From positions 482,641-546,640 of the forward strand of contig VFFE01007784.1 in assembly GCA_008921705.1 (NCBI GenBank): 64,000 bases of DNA, given 5' to 3'. The stretch is from Burhinus oedicnemus. Taxonomy: Eukaryota > Chordata > Aves > Charadriiformes > Burhinidae. Of this stretch, positions 35,831 through 45,878 are shown piece after piece. Under the pieces are notes generated by a model that searched no databases, was not told the DNA's origin, and worked only from the letters and a program-made list of their open reading frames with translations. A program made the translations under genes and the position numbers. How positions within the stretch are numbered: position 1 is the first letter of the stretch; every line of letters starts with the position of its first letter.

Positions 35831-35847
35831 AGATGGATGCAGCACTT

Positions 35848-35873
35848 GGGGGGGGGGAGAGGGGGAGGGGGGG
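35848..35873 (+). repeat. G-rich tract with G-quadruplex potential
   Basis: Runs of about 10, 5 and 7 G separated by one to three bases. It lies between a 34-bp CR1 stub and the CpG island, where TUBGCP3 exon 1 would be expected. Such tracts can fold into G-quadruplexes and are a frequent cause of sequencing dropout in bird assemblies. Confidence 0.75.
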
Positions 35874-35981
35874 AGAGCAACGGCAGGATGACAGAGAAAT
35901 GGCAGAGAGGAGGCGCCCCCAGCTCAGCAGCGCAAAGACCCAGCAACACCTCCCGCCCCGGCCGCCGCCCGCTGCCTAGGG

Positions 35982-35990
35982 CGCCATTTT
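35982..35990 (-). promoter_or_regulatory. YY1-like motif, AAAATGGCG
   Basis: The minus strand reads AAAATGGCG, very close to the YY1 consensus AANATGGCG, which commonly sits just downstream of start sites. The ATG is not a usable GCP3 start: the frame reads Met-Ala-Pro and then a TAG stop (35,976-35,978). Confidence 0.5.
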
Positions 35991-36030
35991 AACAGAACCC
36001 GCCGAAAGCCGCAGCGGCGGCCGCCCAGCA

Positions 36031-36040
36031 CCCACAATGC
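36031..36040 (+). promoter_or_regulatory. ZNF143/THAP11-like motif
   Basis: CCCACAATGC matches the core of the ZNF143 (SBS) element, which usually lies within about 100 bp of start sites of housekeeping genes. Here it is in the centre of the CpG island, between the ETS and YY1-like sites. Motif match by eye only. Confidence 0.5.
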
Positions 36041-36116
36041 CCCTGCGCGCCGGGCGGCAGCGGAGCGCGCCGCCACGAACACGCTCCGCCGCGCCGCCGC
36101 CGCCGTCGCCCAGAGG

Positions 36117-36122
36117 TTCCGG
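36117..36122 (-). promoter_or_regulatory. ETS-family core motif
   Basis: CCGGAA on the minus strand, the GABPA/ELK-type core, about 80 bp upstream (in gene direction) of the ZNF143-like site. A six-base match is weak alone; CpG-island context makes it plausible. Confidence 0.4.
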
Positions 36123-36761
36123 GGCAGGCGCCGCATCCGCACCTCCCGCCGCCGATCGGTGCCGGGGCTGAGGTGCCGCCGGGCCTGGCACACCCCGGGG
36201 AGAGGGGGCGCGCAAGGCCTCAGGGAGGGGCGGGCGGCCTGAGGCAATGCGGTGGTGACCGGGCCTAGGCCACCGCTGGCGAGGCTGGCGACACGCACCA
36301 GCCCTGGCCAAAAATGTCTCCCAAAATCCCCAAAATGGAAATAGAAAATTCCCATTTGGCAACAGCTTTCCGCTTTTGGAAAACGTCCTCTCACCTCGTC
36401 CCTCAAAATCCCGGGGAGATCAGGCTCACTCATTCCTCCCCAGAGAAGAGCAAGCCAAGCGCAGCCATGGGGCGGCTGCACTTGCTGTAATGTCAGCAAC
36501 TTTTCCACACAAAGTAGTTAGAAATCGATGCAGATCTGTGAAAACGTGTGAAGATCCCTGACCCACATCCTCCCTGCGCCGCTCGGCCCCGGTCCCCTGG
36601 GGAGGTCTCGGCCTCCAGCTGGCCGGGCAGAGCGGGGTGCTGGGGGTGGCGGACGCATGGCTGGCCTGCGGTGCAATCAGTGACCTGCTCCTCAGGCTTA
36701 TCACCCCTCAGCACAGACACTGACTTTCCAAGGTGTCTGTCTTCCATTTCTTTTATTCAGT

Positions 36762-37256
36762 AAATCTGGAGCCCCCAGCATAAGAAGGACATGGACCCAG
36801 CGGAGCGAGTCCAGAGAATAATGATTGGGGGCTGGAGCACCTCTCCAATGAAGACAGGCTGAGACAGTTGGGGCTGTTCAGCCTGGGGAAGAGAAGGCTC
36901 CGGGGAGACCTTATAGCAGCCTTCCGGTACCTAATGGGGTCCTACAGGAAAGACGGGGAGGGACTCTTTATCAGAGAGTGTAGTGACAGGACGAAGGGTA
37001 ATGGTTTTAAACTAAAACAGGGTAGATTCAGATTAGCTATCAGGAAGAAATTGTTTGCTCTGAGTGTGGTGAGACCCTGGAACAGGTTGCCCAGGGAAGT
37101 TGCGGATGCCCTATCCCTGGAAGTGTTCAAGGCCAGGTTGGATGGGGCTTTGAGCAATCTGGTCTAGTGGAAGGTGTCCCTGCCCATGGCAGGGGGCTTG
37201 GAACTAGATGATGTTTAAAGTCCCTTCCAACTCTACCCATTCTATGATTCTATGAT
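36762..37256 (+). mobile_element. CR1 LINE, 5'-truncated 3' copy
   Basis: About 495 bp. Starts at 'TCTGGAGCCCCCAGCATAAG' and ends with the 'TCTATGATTCTATGA' tail. A 99-codon open frame at 36,868-37,167 gives '[19 protein letters not shown]', 'ECSDRTKGNGFKLKQGRF', '[12 protein letters not shown]' and '[17 protein letters not shown]', the C-terminal end of CR1 ORF2. It lies directly upstream of the TUBGCP3 CpG island. Confidence 0.92.
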
Positions 37257-39549
37257 AATTTCATGCTAGGTTCAGCCCAAAATACATAATTAGGTAATAA
37301 TTATTCTCCCTGTGCTGCTGGAGCTCTCTGTATAATCCACCTCTGCTCTGTCCTGTACGAGGTGCTTTGAAATGCTGCAGCAGCCAGGTGGGCTTGGTGC
37401 ACCACTGACTGTGAACAAATATATTCCTGCTGTGCAACACACTTCTTTCTGGCAGCCCCTGTTGGCTTCTTTATCTCTGTGTAGCCACAGTTTTCTGTGT
37501 TCGCCTTCTACGGACACATACATGCACGCCTTTCATTATGGGAACATTATAGATGTAAACGACGGCTCATTACTAGCATTACTGGTAGAAACTAATCATG
37601 ATGGCAAGCCAAGAACTGAAATTCATTGAGGATGTATGGATTTTTTGTTACTTGGAATATTGTAGTAGGACCATCGTAGTCTTACCACTCCTGTTATAAC
37701 TCTTCAAATCCTAGTGATGCTTTCTTTAGAGTCTTTTGAGAAGTAAGGTAGAACTCAAAAGTAATAAAGTTATCAGAACTTTATCCCATGTGAATAAGAG
37801 GGGGGTGTAAGCTGCACCGCTAATAATTCTGAAGGAAAGACTTCAAAGATGGTGTGACTTTTTTTTTTTTTGTCCTGAGCAGCAGAAGAATGTCTGTTCC
37901 ATTCTTCACCTGAAGCAAACGCAGTTGGTTTTCTACAAAGAGCTGGTGACTCACTGCTGCTGATGGTCACTTCTGATTTAGATTCCATCTTGGAAGGTGT
38001 TAATCTATCAAGCAGCAAGTGTGGTTGCTCACATGGGAGAAAAAAACTTTGGCAATACTACCAGGAAGTGGTGTTGCTTTACAGTATCTTTAAATTCCAG
38101 TGGAATCCAGTCACTCACAAATATCCTGTTACTGTGGATATTACTAATTCTTGCTGGTCATGCTGGCTGTTTTACCTATGGCAATTGTGTCACCATTCTG
38201 AAATCAGAACACATTACAGAGCACCACAATGAGAACATGCCGTTAAAATGGGCTCACTCATGTGTGCCTGCAAACAGAAGTACCATTACTAATCTAAGCT
38301 TTTCAGCTTCAGCAAAACCACATCCTACGTTATGCTTCTGAAGTACTGTAATAGCCGATCATTCTGTTACATTACTGGGAATGTGTCCTTTCATTCCTAG
38401 CTTCTTTTTCCTAAGGAATTGATGCTTATACAATTATTCTGTGTGTCAGTGCCTCCTCATAGCTGTTGGATCTCTTGACCAATTTCAACCAAGTTTAATA
38501 GAAGGATAGAGTTCTTAAAGATATTAATAAAAATTTTGTGGAATTCAGTGGCTGAGGTCCTAAGGTCCAAGTTAGTGCCCCCTTGAAAAGAAAGGTAAGG
38601 AGAACTTAGTTCTGCCTATTGTGTTTGCTATTAGCAAACCAGCTAATTGGTATACACACCCCAGATAGCATGCTATACCTAGCTCTGAACCAGCTGCAGT
38701 ACCAGCTACTTCTTGCCCAGCCTGACGGATGGAGGATGCAGGAACTGAAGGTGTAAGGGACAGAGAGCTCTGGAAGTAATGTGGGAAGAAAGAGGCAGGA
38801 GGGATACAAATTGATGGGAAATAGAGGCAAGTAAGTTTCATTAGTTCTGCTGCTCACAGAACTCCTTGCTTTTTTCTTGATGAAAAGAATTAATCCTGCC
38901 ATCCTGTCTTAGAAATGCTAGTTCTGATAAGGCAGGTTGCCAGCATATGCTGGTTATCATGGTTCTACCAACTCCAGTACAACTATGATCACATAAATCA
39001 GATATCCCCCAGCATTTTTATGGACATGCAGAATCATGTCTTAATTTCTTTCATTTTTGAAAAGTGAAAAAGAAAAAAATATCAACTGTAAGCTCAGTTC
39101 ACCTTGCTGCTTAGCCTCTGACATTATTAGACAATAAAAAAAATAATTGCCATTCAGATTTTTCATAGTGCAGAAAATCCATCAGTTAGCATAGTTAAAT
39201 GCGTGCTTTGAAAAGCATGACAGTGACTTTGAAGGAATTTAGTTTATCCACAGAACCTTAAAGAGACTTGCATTCAGAGCTGCTACATAAAGAACATATT
39301 TCTAATAGTAAATAGCTTTGTAACAGAAGAATGTACAATGAGATCCAGCAGGAGATGGAAGCTGAAGCTTGGCAAAATACGACTAGAAAAAATTATGGGT
39401 TTAATTCAGTAAGGATATTTAATCAGTAGTGAGATATGTTTAAGAGCATGGCACTTTCTCCATATCTCAAACATTTTAAATCAGCCTTTTGTTACAGGCT
39501 TAGTGACCAGATACAAACTGACACAGAAGCTCCTGAGTTGTGTGTATGT
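37257..39549. other. Intergenic DNA upstream of TUBGCP3
   Basis: No exon or transposon recognised; one T-run at 37,860-37,871. In human the gene upstream of TUBGCP3 is ATP11A, but no part of it is recognisable here. Confidence 0.6.
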
Positions 39550-39612
39550 TGTGCACAAGATCAGACTTGAGGGCATCATAGTCCCTTTTGGTCTTAAGCT
39601 TTCTAAATCTAA
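39550..39612 (+). mobile_element. Ancient CR1/L3-like 3' end remnant
   Basis: 'GATCAGACTTGAGGGCATCATAGTC' then 'CCTTTTGGTCTTAAGCTTTCTAAATCT'. It resembles the old CR1/L3-type 3' end 'GACTAGATGATCATAATGGTCCCTTCTGGCCTTA..TCTATGAATCT'. Short and diverged. Confidence 0.5.
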
Positions 39613-42600
39613 GCCATAATGCTAAGAAAAGATTCTTACCCTTATAAAAACCCTGAGGGTTGATTGCCCAGGTTTTCTTAACTTCTTTTATGGTTATGTC
39701 TACAGGACACGATAGGTTAGATAGCTCTAGCTCTTAGTGGGACACACTGAAATCTGTAGAGCATCATGCTGACGCCACCAGCATTTCACTGTGCCAGATA
39801 GACATATTCTTTGTGTCATATAACCGATGTCAAGACTTAGAGTGGCTGGAGACAGTGGAGGATACTGTCTGTGCCTTACTTAGCATATGGCAGCCCTGGA
39901 GGAGCAGCAGCTGGGTCTCTTCTGGCTCCAGCACCATTTGTCTTCATTACCTAAGCATATATTTTCCATATAGGCAACCCTATAATGGCCTAGAGCCCTG
40001 CTATGCTGAGTCTGCGGTATTAAAAGGTTATTAAGGTGCCCACAGATCTAACTTTTGAAAGGCCGTATATTTTAGGATGAGGTGTTGTGACTTGATTGCA
40101 GATAGATGTTTTCCCTGTGGATGAGTAGGGCTTAGGTGAAGAGGGAGTTTGATCCAAACAGTTTAAGCCTACTGAGTGTGTTAGTTCTGCACAGCAGGCT
40201 ACTTGTAACTTTTACAATGTTACTACCAGCTCTCCGTTTTCCAAACTCTTCACTTATGCCGTTCTTATGTTGACTGAGGAGCCTGAAGTGTGTTCCATAA
40301 TGCCATGTACCTACAAAAAGCCATTGAATTGACATGTATATCAGAAGAGAAACCTGTGTTTTGAAATACTTAAGAGATGCCAGAAACTATGATTTAAGCT
40401 ATATAAAGGCAAAATTAAGGACATTTTCATTTTTTATTTTTGATTTTTTTTTTAGTATTTGCATTAAAATAACAATTTTAGATGAATAATACTAGCTATC
40501 CTATAAACTGGAAGTGGTACTAATGTTTTGCTTTTCAGAACAGTTGTCTTTCTTCTGGTGGTGCCTCCACTGTCTGTTAAGTTTCATCTTTATCAGTCCA
40601 GTACTTCTTAGCCATAAACAGAATTCCTTTACAACATGAAGATACACAGACACACACACATTGAAGCCCACTCAATATTAAATGTTACTGATCACACAGG
40701 GATAGACGGCATTCTATATCTTTCTAATGAATAGTATAGCTGCAGCCAGCAAACAGGCATTCTAGCAAGCTCCATAAAACTACCTGACATTTTCTAAGTT
40801 CCTATGCTGCTCATAGTATCATAGTCATGTTACATATATGGAGCCACAGTAAAGAAATCACATCAAATCATCTTCTACCAGAAAGTGGTTTGGTGAAAAT
40901 GTTTTGCAAGAACACTTCTATGTTGTCAAAAACCCCCAAAATGCTGTCAAAATATTTTTGAAAGTTAAAGCCATTTTGTGACAACTATTTCATCTTAAAA
41001 AGCAGAGCCATAATTTTGGAAGAGAGCCTGGAGAATGAAGCTCTCTAATAAAACTGAGTTAATATTTCCAAATATATGTTTCATTTTGTATGCAACATCA
41101 GCTCTCAATAGGAGTTTTGCCCATATCTGGCTTCAGTATTTTAGAGCAAAGGCTTTTGACTTTTCTCAGCCCTAGAAAAAGGAGGGGGGAAACTATCAAA
41201 ATAAGACACTGAATACAAAAATGGTATGTAGCAGACCAATCAAAAAAGATGTACTAATGTATTTGTAAGGAGAATATTTCTATAAATGTGATAATATTAC
41301 TAGGCAAAAGTAACTCAGTAAATATAGCATAAGTCAATAACAAAGCTGTACAGAGCATTGCAATACTGTTGAAGCAGGAATGACAAGGTAATTTTTAGCT
41401 AATTTCACTGTAAAGCAATAAGGTCAGAGATTTTTTTTTTATTATTTTATTTTATTAACCTTACTTTGTTTACTTGTTTCCCCAGGTGCATATTTCTCAT
41501 GCTAATAGCAACTCTCACATCTGTGTGAGCTGAAAGCCTCAAGGTCAAGGTCTGAGTTTTTCCTTCTATCACAGAGGAGAAGAGAGAGCAACCAGTTGGC
41601 AAAGGAGGAACCAATTCTTCCCGTGCTTTTGTTTTAAATGTTGAAAATATTCATAAACTAATAAGCAAATGTCATCTTGTGATCGTATTTGAACTAGCTG
41701 TACTTAGGCAGTTTTCTGACAGTGTACTCTTTAAGGGGTCAGTCTGAAGATTTCATTCTGTAATGCATTTTAAAGTGTTTATTGATTTTTCTGCTCTCCT
41801 TTCAGTGTTTGAAGAGTTTTTCTGATACTCATTTTTTGCTTTCCAATGAACTAGTCAAGAAAATGATGAAACTAGATATATCTCTAGCTGTGTTAAATGT
41901 GTAGGGTAAACAATTTTAAAAATAGAGGAAAACATTTTCATTTTCTTTCCTGCGGGTTTATTTTGAGTATAGCAATTAGTCACTTTGTAACAATACGTGC
42001 CATACTTCCAGACAAATATGACTGTCAAAGTAACAATATGCCCTGCAGAATACATCTTGAGCTTCATCTTCCTACAAACATTGGGAGAAAAAATGCTATT
42101 CACTTTACTGAACCATTCATATTCATGAAGCTGATCATGCGTGTCCTGAAGTTCACTTCATACCAGCCTGAGCTTTTTTCCATTACAATTCTTGAAGATT
42201 ACTGACTTCATTCACAGTATTAGGAGGAGTCTGTGTATATTGCTATATATTTGTAAGGAAGGACATAAACTTAATTCCATAGCCGCCTTAAGAGAATAAG
42301 AATAATTCCTAGTGTTCCTGCTTCCACATTCTAGCCTGATGATTAATATCCTGTGTATCTAAATTAGTGAATCCGGTATTTTTCTCTGCTTCCTGCATTA
42401 AACTATTGAATCATTTTGCTGCGCCTGGTTAAGAAGCTACCATATTCTATTAAGTTAAGAGGTGCAATAAATTGGTGTGACAAAGTGACTTTTAAGGCCT
42501 GAACTTACAAAGAGATGTAGGAATGCACGTCCCCGTGGCTGTTAAAACACTGGTGGGTTTTAGGCTTGTAAACGTCCTTGTGAATCCAAGCCTACATTAC

Positions 42601-43169
42601 GTGCTTCCAGATGCTCAGATGAGAGGATGCTATAGAATTTCAAAGTACAGCTTATTATCGCTACTGTTGAACTGGTAGCAATAGAGGGGCTATAGACAAA
42701 AAAAGCAGCGCTAGAGCTACAAAGATTTGCTGTTTGTTTGATGCGTGATTTAGCAGGGGAATTGCGTTTGGTTCCTAACTGCAGGAACATTTCCTTGTCC
42801 TGTGGCAGGGTGGTTTTTCTGCAGGTAACTTCTTTTGTGTTGTACCGTTCAAAGGTTTCTTAAATATAATAGCTGATGGATTAGAAACTAACCTCAACAT
42901 TTCCACCCTCCTGAAAATCTGAGGCAGTTAAAAGCATATTCTAGGAGAGCCAGGCTCCCAGAGACAGACATAAATACACAAGAGATACAATCAGATAGTA
43001 ACTGAAGCCTCTGAGAATGAGGTTTGTTAACTTTATTTCTTGGGTTTCCTCTGTGTAATTAGATCAGCTCTTAACTGAGAGCCTGTGTAGACATATCCTG
43101 TGTTGCCATTTATAATAACAGTCAGATAACACCTTTCCTCTCAGGATGTCCATCCCGGCACAAAAATTT
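39613..43169. other. Intergenic, nothing recognised
   Basis: AT-rich. Open frames up to about 100 codons (for example 41,897-42,205 plus) have no recognisable content and are within chance expectation. Confidence 0.6.
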
Positions 43170-43355
43170 TTACTGTTCTCTGAGGCAGAAAAGTGTTAGA
43201 ATCCCCATTTTACACAGAATAAAATATGGAAATGTGGACAGGCACAAATGAAGCATTTTGCCCAAGGTTATGAAGGAAATACCTGCCCAGCCTGGGAATA
43301 TAACCCAGATATTCTCTTCTTCTTATACTTTAACCACAGAAGCATCTTTCCTACT
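43170..43355 (+). mobile_element. Ancient MIR-type core-SINE remnant
   Basis: Blocks in order: 'CCCCATTTTACACAGA', 'GGACAGGCACAAATGAAGCATT', 'TTGCCCAAGGTTATGAAGG', 'GCCTGGGAATATAACCCAGAT' and 'CTTTAACCACAGAAGCATC'. This is the conserved order of the MIR/amniote core-SINE 3' half (CCCCATTTTACAGA..TTGCCCAAGGTCAC..GAACCCAG..TCTAACCAC). It is strongly diverged, as expected for an element predating the bird-mammal split. Confidence 0.7.
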
Positions 43356-45700
43356 TAGAATGCTTTCGGTATTTTTAAATGCTGCAATTATCCTTTGACT
43401 GCTTTCTATTTAAAGACGGGGATATGTACTCAGCACATCTCTAGAAGGCACACCAGCAGCATACATTTGTTATGAACAGATTGTTCAGGTTTCCTAAACC
43501 TGAAAAAACAGTCATTATCTTTCTAATGCCAAAAACATTTTAAAAGTCAGAAAACTCTCTTCTCCTTGATATAAGAAAAAATAGTGAACACTATATTCCA
43601 AATAATTTAGAAAGAATAGTTTTTCTCACAAAGATTGGAATTCACTGGATTATGATTACAGTTATCATTATTGCTTTACGGAGGAGAGAGTATAAAAACA
43701 GTGGCATAATCTTTGTGTAAAAGTCTTCTAATAATCTTGTTCAGGAATATCTTTTCTGCAAAATGAGTTGCTGGTTAATTTGAAGAAATGAAATTTGCCT
43801 TCAGTTGCTTCTGATTTCTTACAGAACAGAATAGCAAGGATTATTGTCCTGCCTTATACAGAGACTATGAGACAACTAAATATGTGATCAAATAATCAGA
43901 CAAAGCAGAGTCCAGGCCAGGACACTGTGCAGGTTCATTTCATTTCCCAGTCACTTCCTCTGCTGGACAGAAACACAACAGAAACCAGACAGAACTGTTC
44001 ATCAAACAGTTAAGAGGGAAAACATTACATTCGGTAATTCCAACACAGTCTGCTTTACTGAATGGAGAAAGAATTTCAACAACAAACCCTGTGTGAGCTA
44101 ATACTTGAAAAATCAATGTTAACTGAAAATCAGAAATTTTCCTGAATTGTCTAATACAATGTGAGGCATCTGCATTCAGTTATGGGCACCTTAGGATTCC
44201 AAGTGCCTAGTTACGTTTGCCTAAAAGAAAGGTAGTCATGTTTATCGTGGGAGGACTTCACAGTATCTGAAGCTGTTGGCAAAAAAGAAAGTCTGTAGCT
44301 GTGTAATTATAGACTACTCTGCATATGTGAGGCAGGAGTACTGCTACACGTTCAGCCTTGGCTCAGGGTTCTCAATTTCCATTTGCTCTTACTATGTAAG
44401 GCCCTATGTTATAGGGAGCTATAGCAATTCTTAAACAAAGACAATACAACACCACCACTGCATTTATCTAGCCCATACCCATTACCTGTATTACACTGGT
44501 GTTGACTCTTGAAAAGGTTAGGTAAATGTGAGAAAATACTCGTTTCCTCATGACGTACCACAGCGTTACAGCCTTACCTGTGCCTATCCATTGACATTTG
44601 CTGCAGCACATCTATAGAGCCTATTGCCAGCAGACGAGGTGGTGCTGGTTACTCAGGAGCGTGGCGTTGCTCACATGTGGGCCCTGCACACTGCCTACTC
44701 CTGCGTGGAAAGCAGGGCACAGGGAGGAGGCTACTGGGTGCCCAGGGCTTGTTCCAGCATGGAGTTGGGAACTGGGAGGCTTATGCTTGTGAGAAGCGAC
44801 TCTGGGTCTTATATGTCAATGTAGCTGTGATTCCAGATGACAGACTCCACGTGTCTTCATGCAGAGTACTGCAAAGAAGTTCTGAGGGGGCTCTTTGAAA
44901 CAATTAATTTAATAAGGGAACTATCTATGTTAATAAGGACTGGCTCAGCTTATATATTGTGTGCATCTGCTAATCACTAGTTTTCTGTCCTTTTAATCAC
45001 CTATTACATTTTAAGGAAAAATTAGTCATTGTTTGGAAATGGGCAAAGTTGTCCAGAGAAAGCTAACATTTTTAAAGCTAAAAATCCCAGCTGGAAATGA
45101 TGGAAAGAGCAAATAATCAGCAAACTCTGGATTTCTGATGTCTAAACCCGAGTTGGTCTTCTATAATGTAATTTAATAAAAACATGAGGCCATTTGGCTG
45201 CATGATAAGAACAAGTTATAGACAGTTGGGAGAGATCTCTCCTGGTGAGCTCTCCAGATTATATTTCTGTACTGGCTAGCTTTAGAAGATGCAGCTGAAT
45301 GGCTGCAACCTGAGAACACAAGAGTACCAGAGCAGAGAGAGAAATGGGACAAGTAAAACACAAACACTGAGACACGACGTTTGGTAAAACAAGCACCAGG
45401 ATCTGAATCTAATACTCTCCTGGTGTAGAAAACAGAACAAGACCGAACCAGATCAGAGCTCATGTGTGATCACACAGAGAGCTTTTCTCTCTTTGACATG
45501 GCAACTTATCAGTAAGCTGCCTTACAAACCTAGTGCAGCTTATCAGCATGAAACAGTGAAATTGGTAATGTTAATGTTAATGTTGTTATAAGGAGGATGG
45601 CATAAGAACGTGAAAGCAGGTTTATTTGGAATATCTGGCCGGCAGAAAGGAGGAGAGCTTCAGTTAGCAGGACCATATACTTTTCCCCAAAACACCACAG
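43356..45700. other. Intergenic, nothing firm
   Basis: Mostly AT-rich. A GC-richer patch at 44,590-44,800 carries overlapping short open frames in all three plus frames, which argues for composition rather than coding. Confidence 0.6.
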
Positions 45701-45862
45701 ATCACTAATTACGTGTCTGCAGTAACAGAGGGCAATGATGTGCGCATCCGTGCAAAAGGTCGGGCAGGGCCGATCTTCTGGGCCTTCAAAAGATCTACAT
45801 GCAAAAGATCAGAGGGTCTTGTGAAAAATAGCGTTTGACATTCATCCCCATTCAAGGAACCG

Positions 45863-45878
45863 CCGCCAGGTGGCACTA
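45863..45878 (+). promoter_or_regulatory. Strong CTCF-like motif
   Basis: CCGCCAGGTGGCACTA matches the CTCF core (CC-R-S-CAG-R-K-GGC-R) at essentially all informative positions. It sits inside a 250-bp GC- and CpG-rich patch (about 45,710-45,965) in AT-rich intergenic DNA about 9-10 kb upstream of the TUBGCP3 CpG island. A boundary or insulator role is inferred, not shown. Confidence 0.6.

Larger units (their letters stand above)
25785..35894. other. TUBGCP3 intron 1 (presumed)
   Basis: About 10 kb between exon 2 and the CpG island. It is AT-rich with small simple repeats: CA-rich 28,160-28,192 and TTTG/TTG-rich 33,085-33,120. Two CR1 3' stubs lie at its upstream end. I searched this interval by eye for the reverse complement of the expected GCP3 first-exon codons and did not find them. 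Confidence 0.6.
35895..36680 (-). promoter_or_regulatory. TUBGCP3: CpG island, probable TUBGCP3 promoter
   Basis: The only strongly CpG-dense block in an otherwise AT-rich window, densest at about 35,930-36,300 with a second GC-rich shoulder at 36,540-36,670. It sits 10 kb upstream of exon 2 on the correct side for a minus-strand gene. On the minus strand it contains an ETS core CCGGAA (36,117-36,122) and AAAATGGCG (35,982-35,990), a YY1-like site. On the plus strand it has CCCACAATGC (36,031-36,040), a ZNF143/THAP11-like site. This combination is typical of housekeeping TATA-less promoters. The exact start site cannot be read, and bidirectional activity is possible but unsupported. Confidence 0.8.

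Noticed and set aside
35976..35987. ATG in AAAATGGCGCCC as the GCP3 start codon
   Set aside because: The frame stops after three codons, and no donor splice site follows in time; it is better explained as a YY1-like site.
35976..36508. Long minus-strand open frames (194 and 128 codons) in the CpG island
   Set aside because: They are GC-driven, Arg/Ala-rich frames with no similarity to the expected GCP3 start, do not end at a splice donor in the right phase, and overlap each other in different frames.
36426..36561. Possible bidirectional partner gene starting from the CpG island on the plus strand
   Set aside because: Only short frames are present and no convincing donor or second exon could be paired.
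44590..44900. Cluster of overlapping plus-strand ORFs
   Set aside because: All three frames are open over the same short GC-richer patch, which indicates composition rather than selection for coding.
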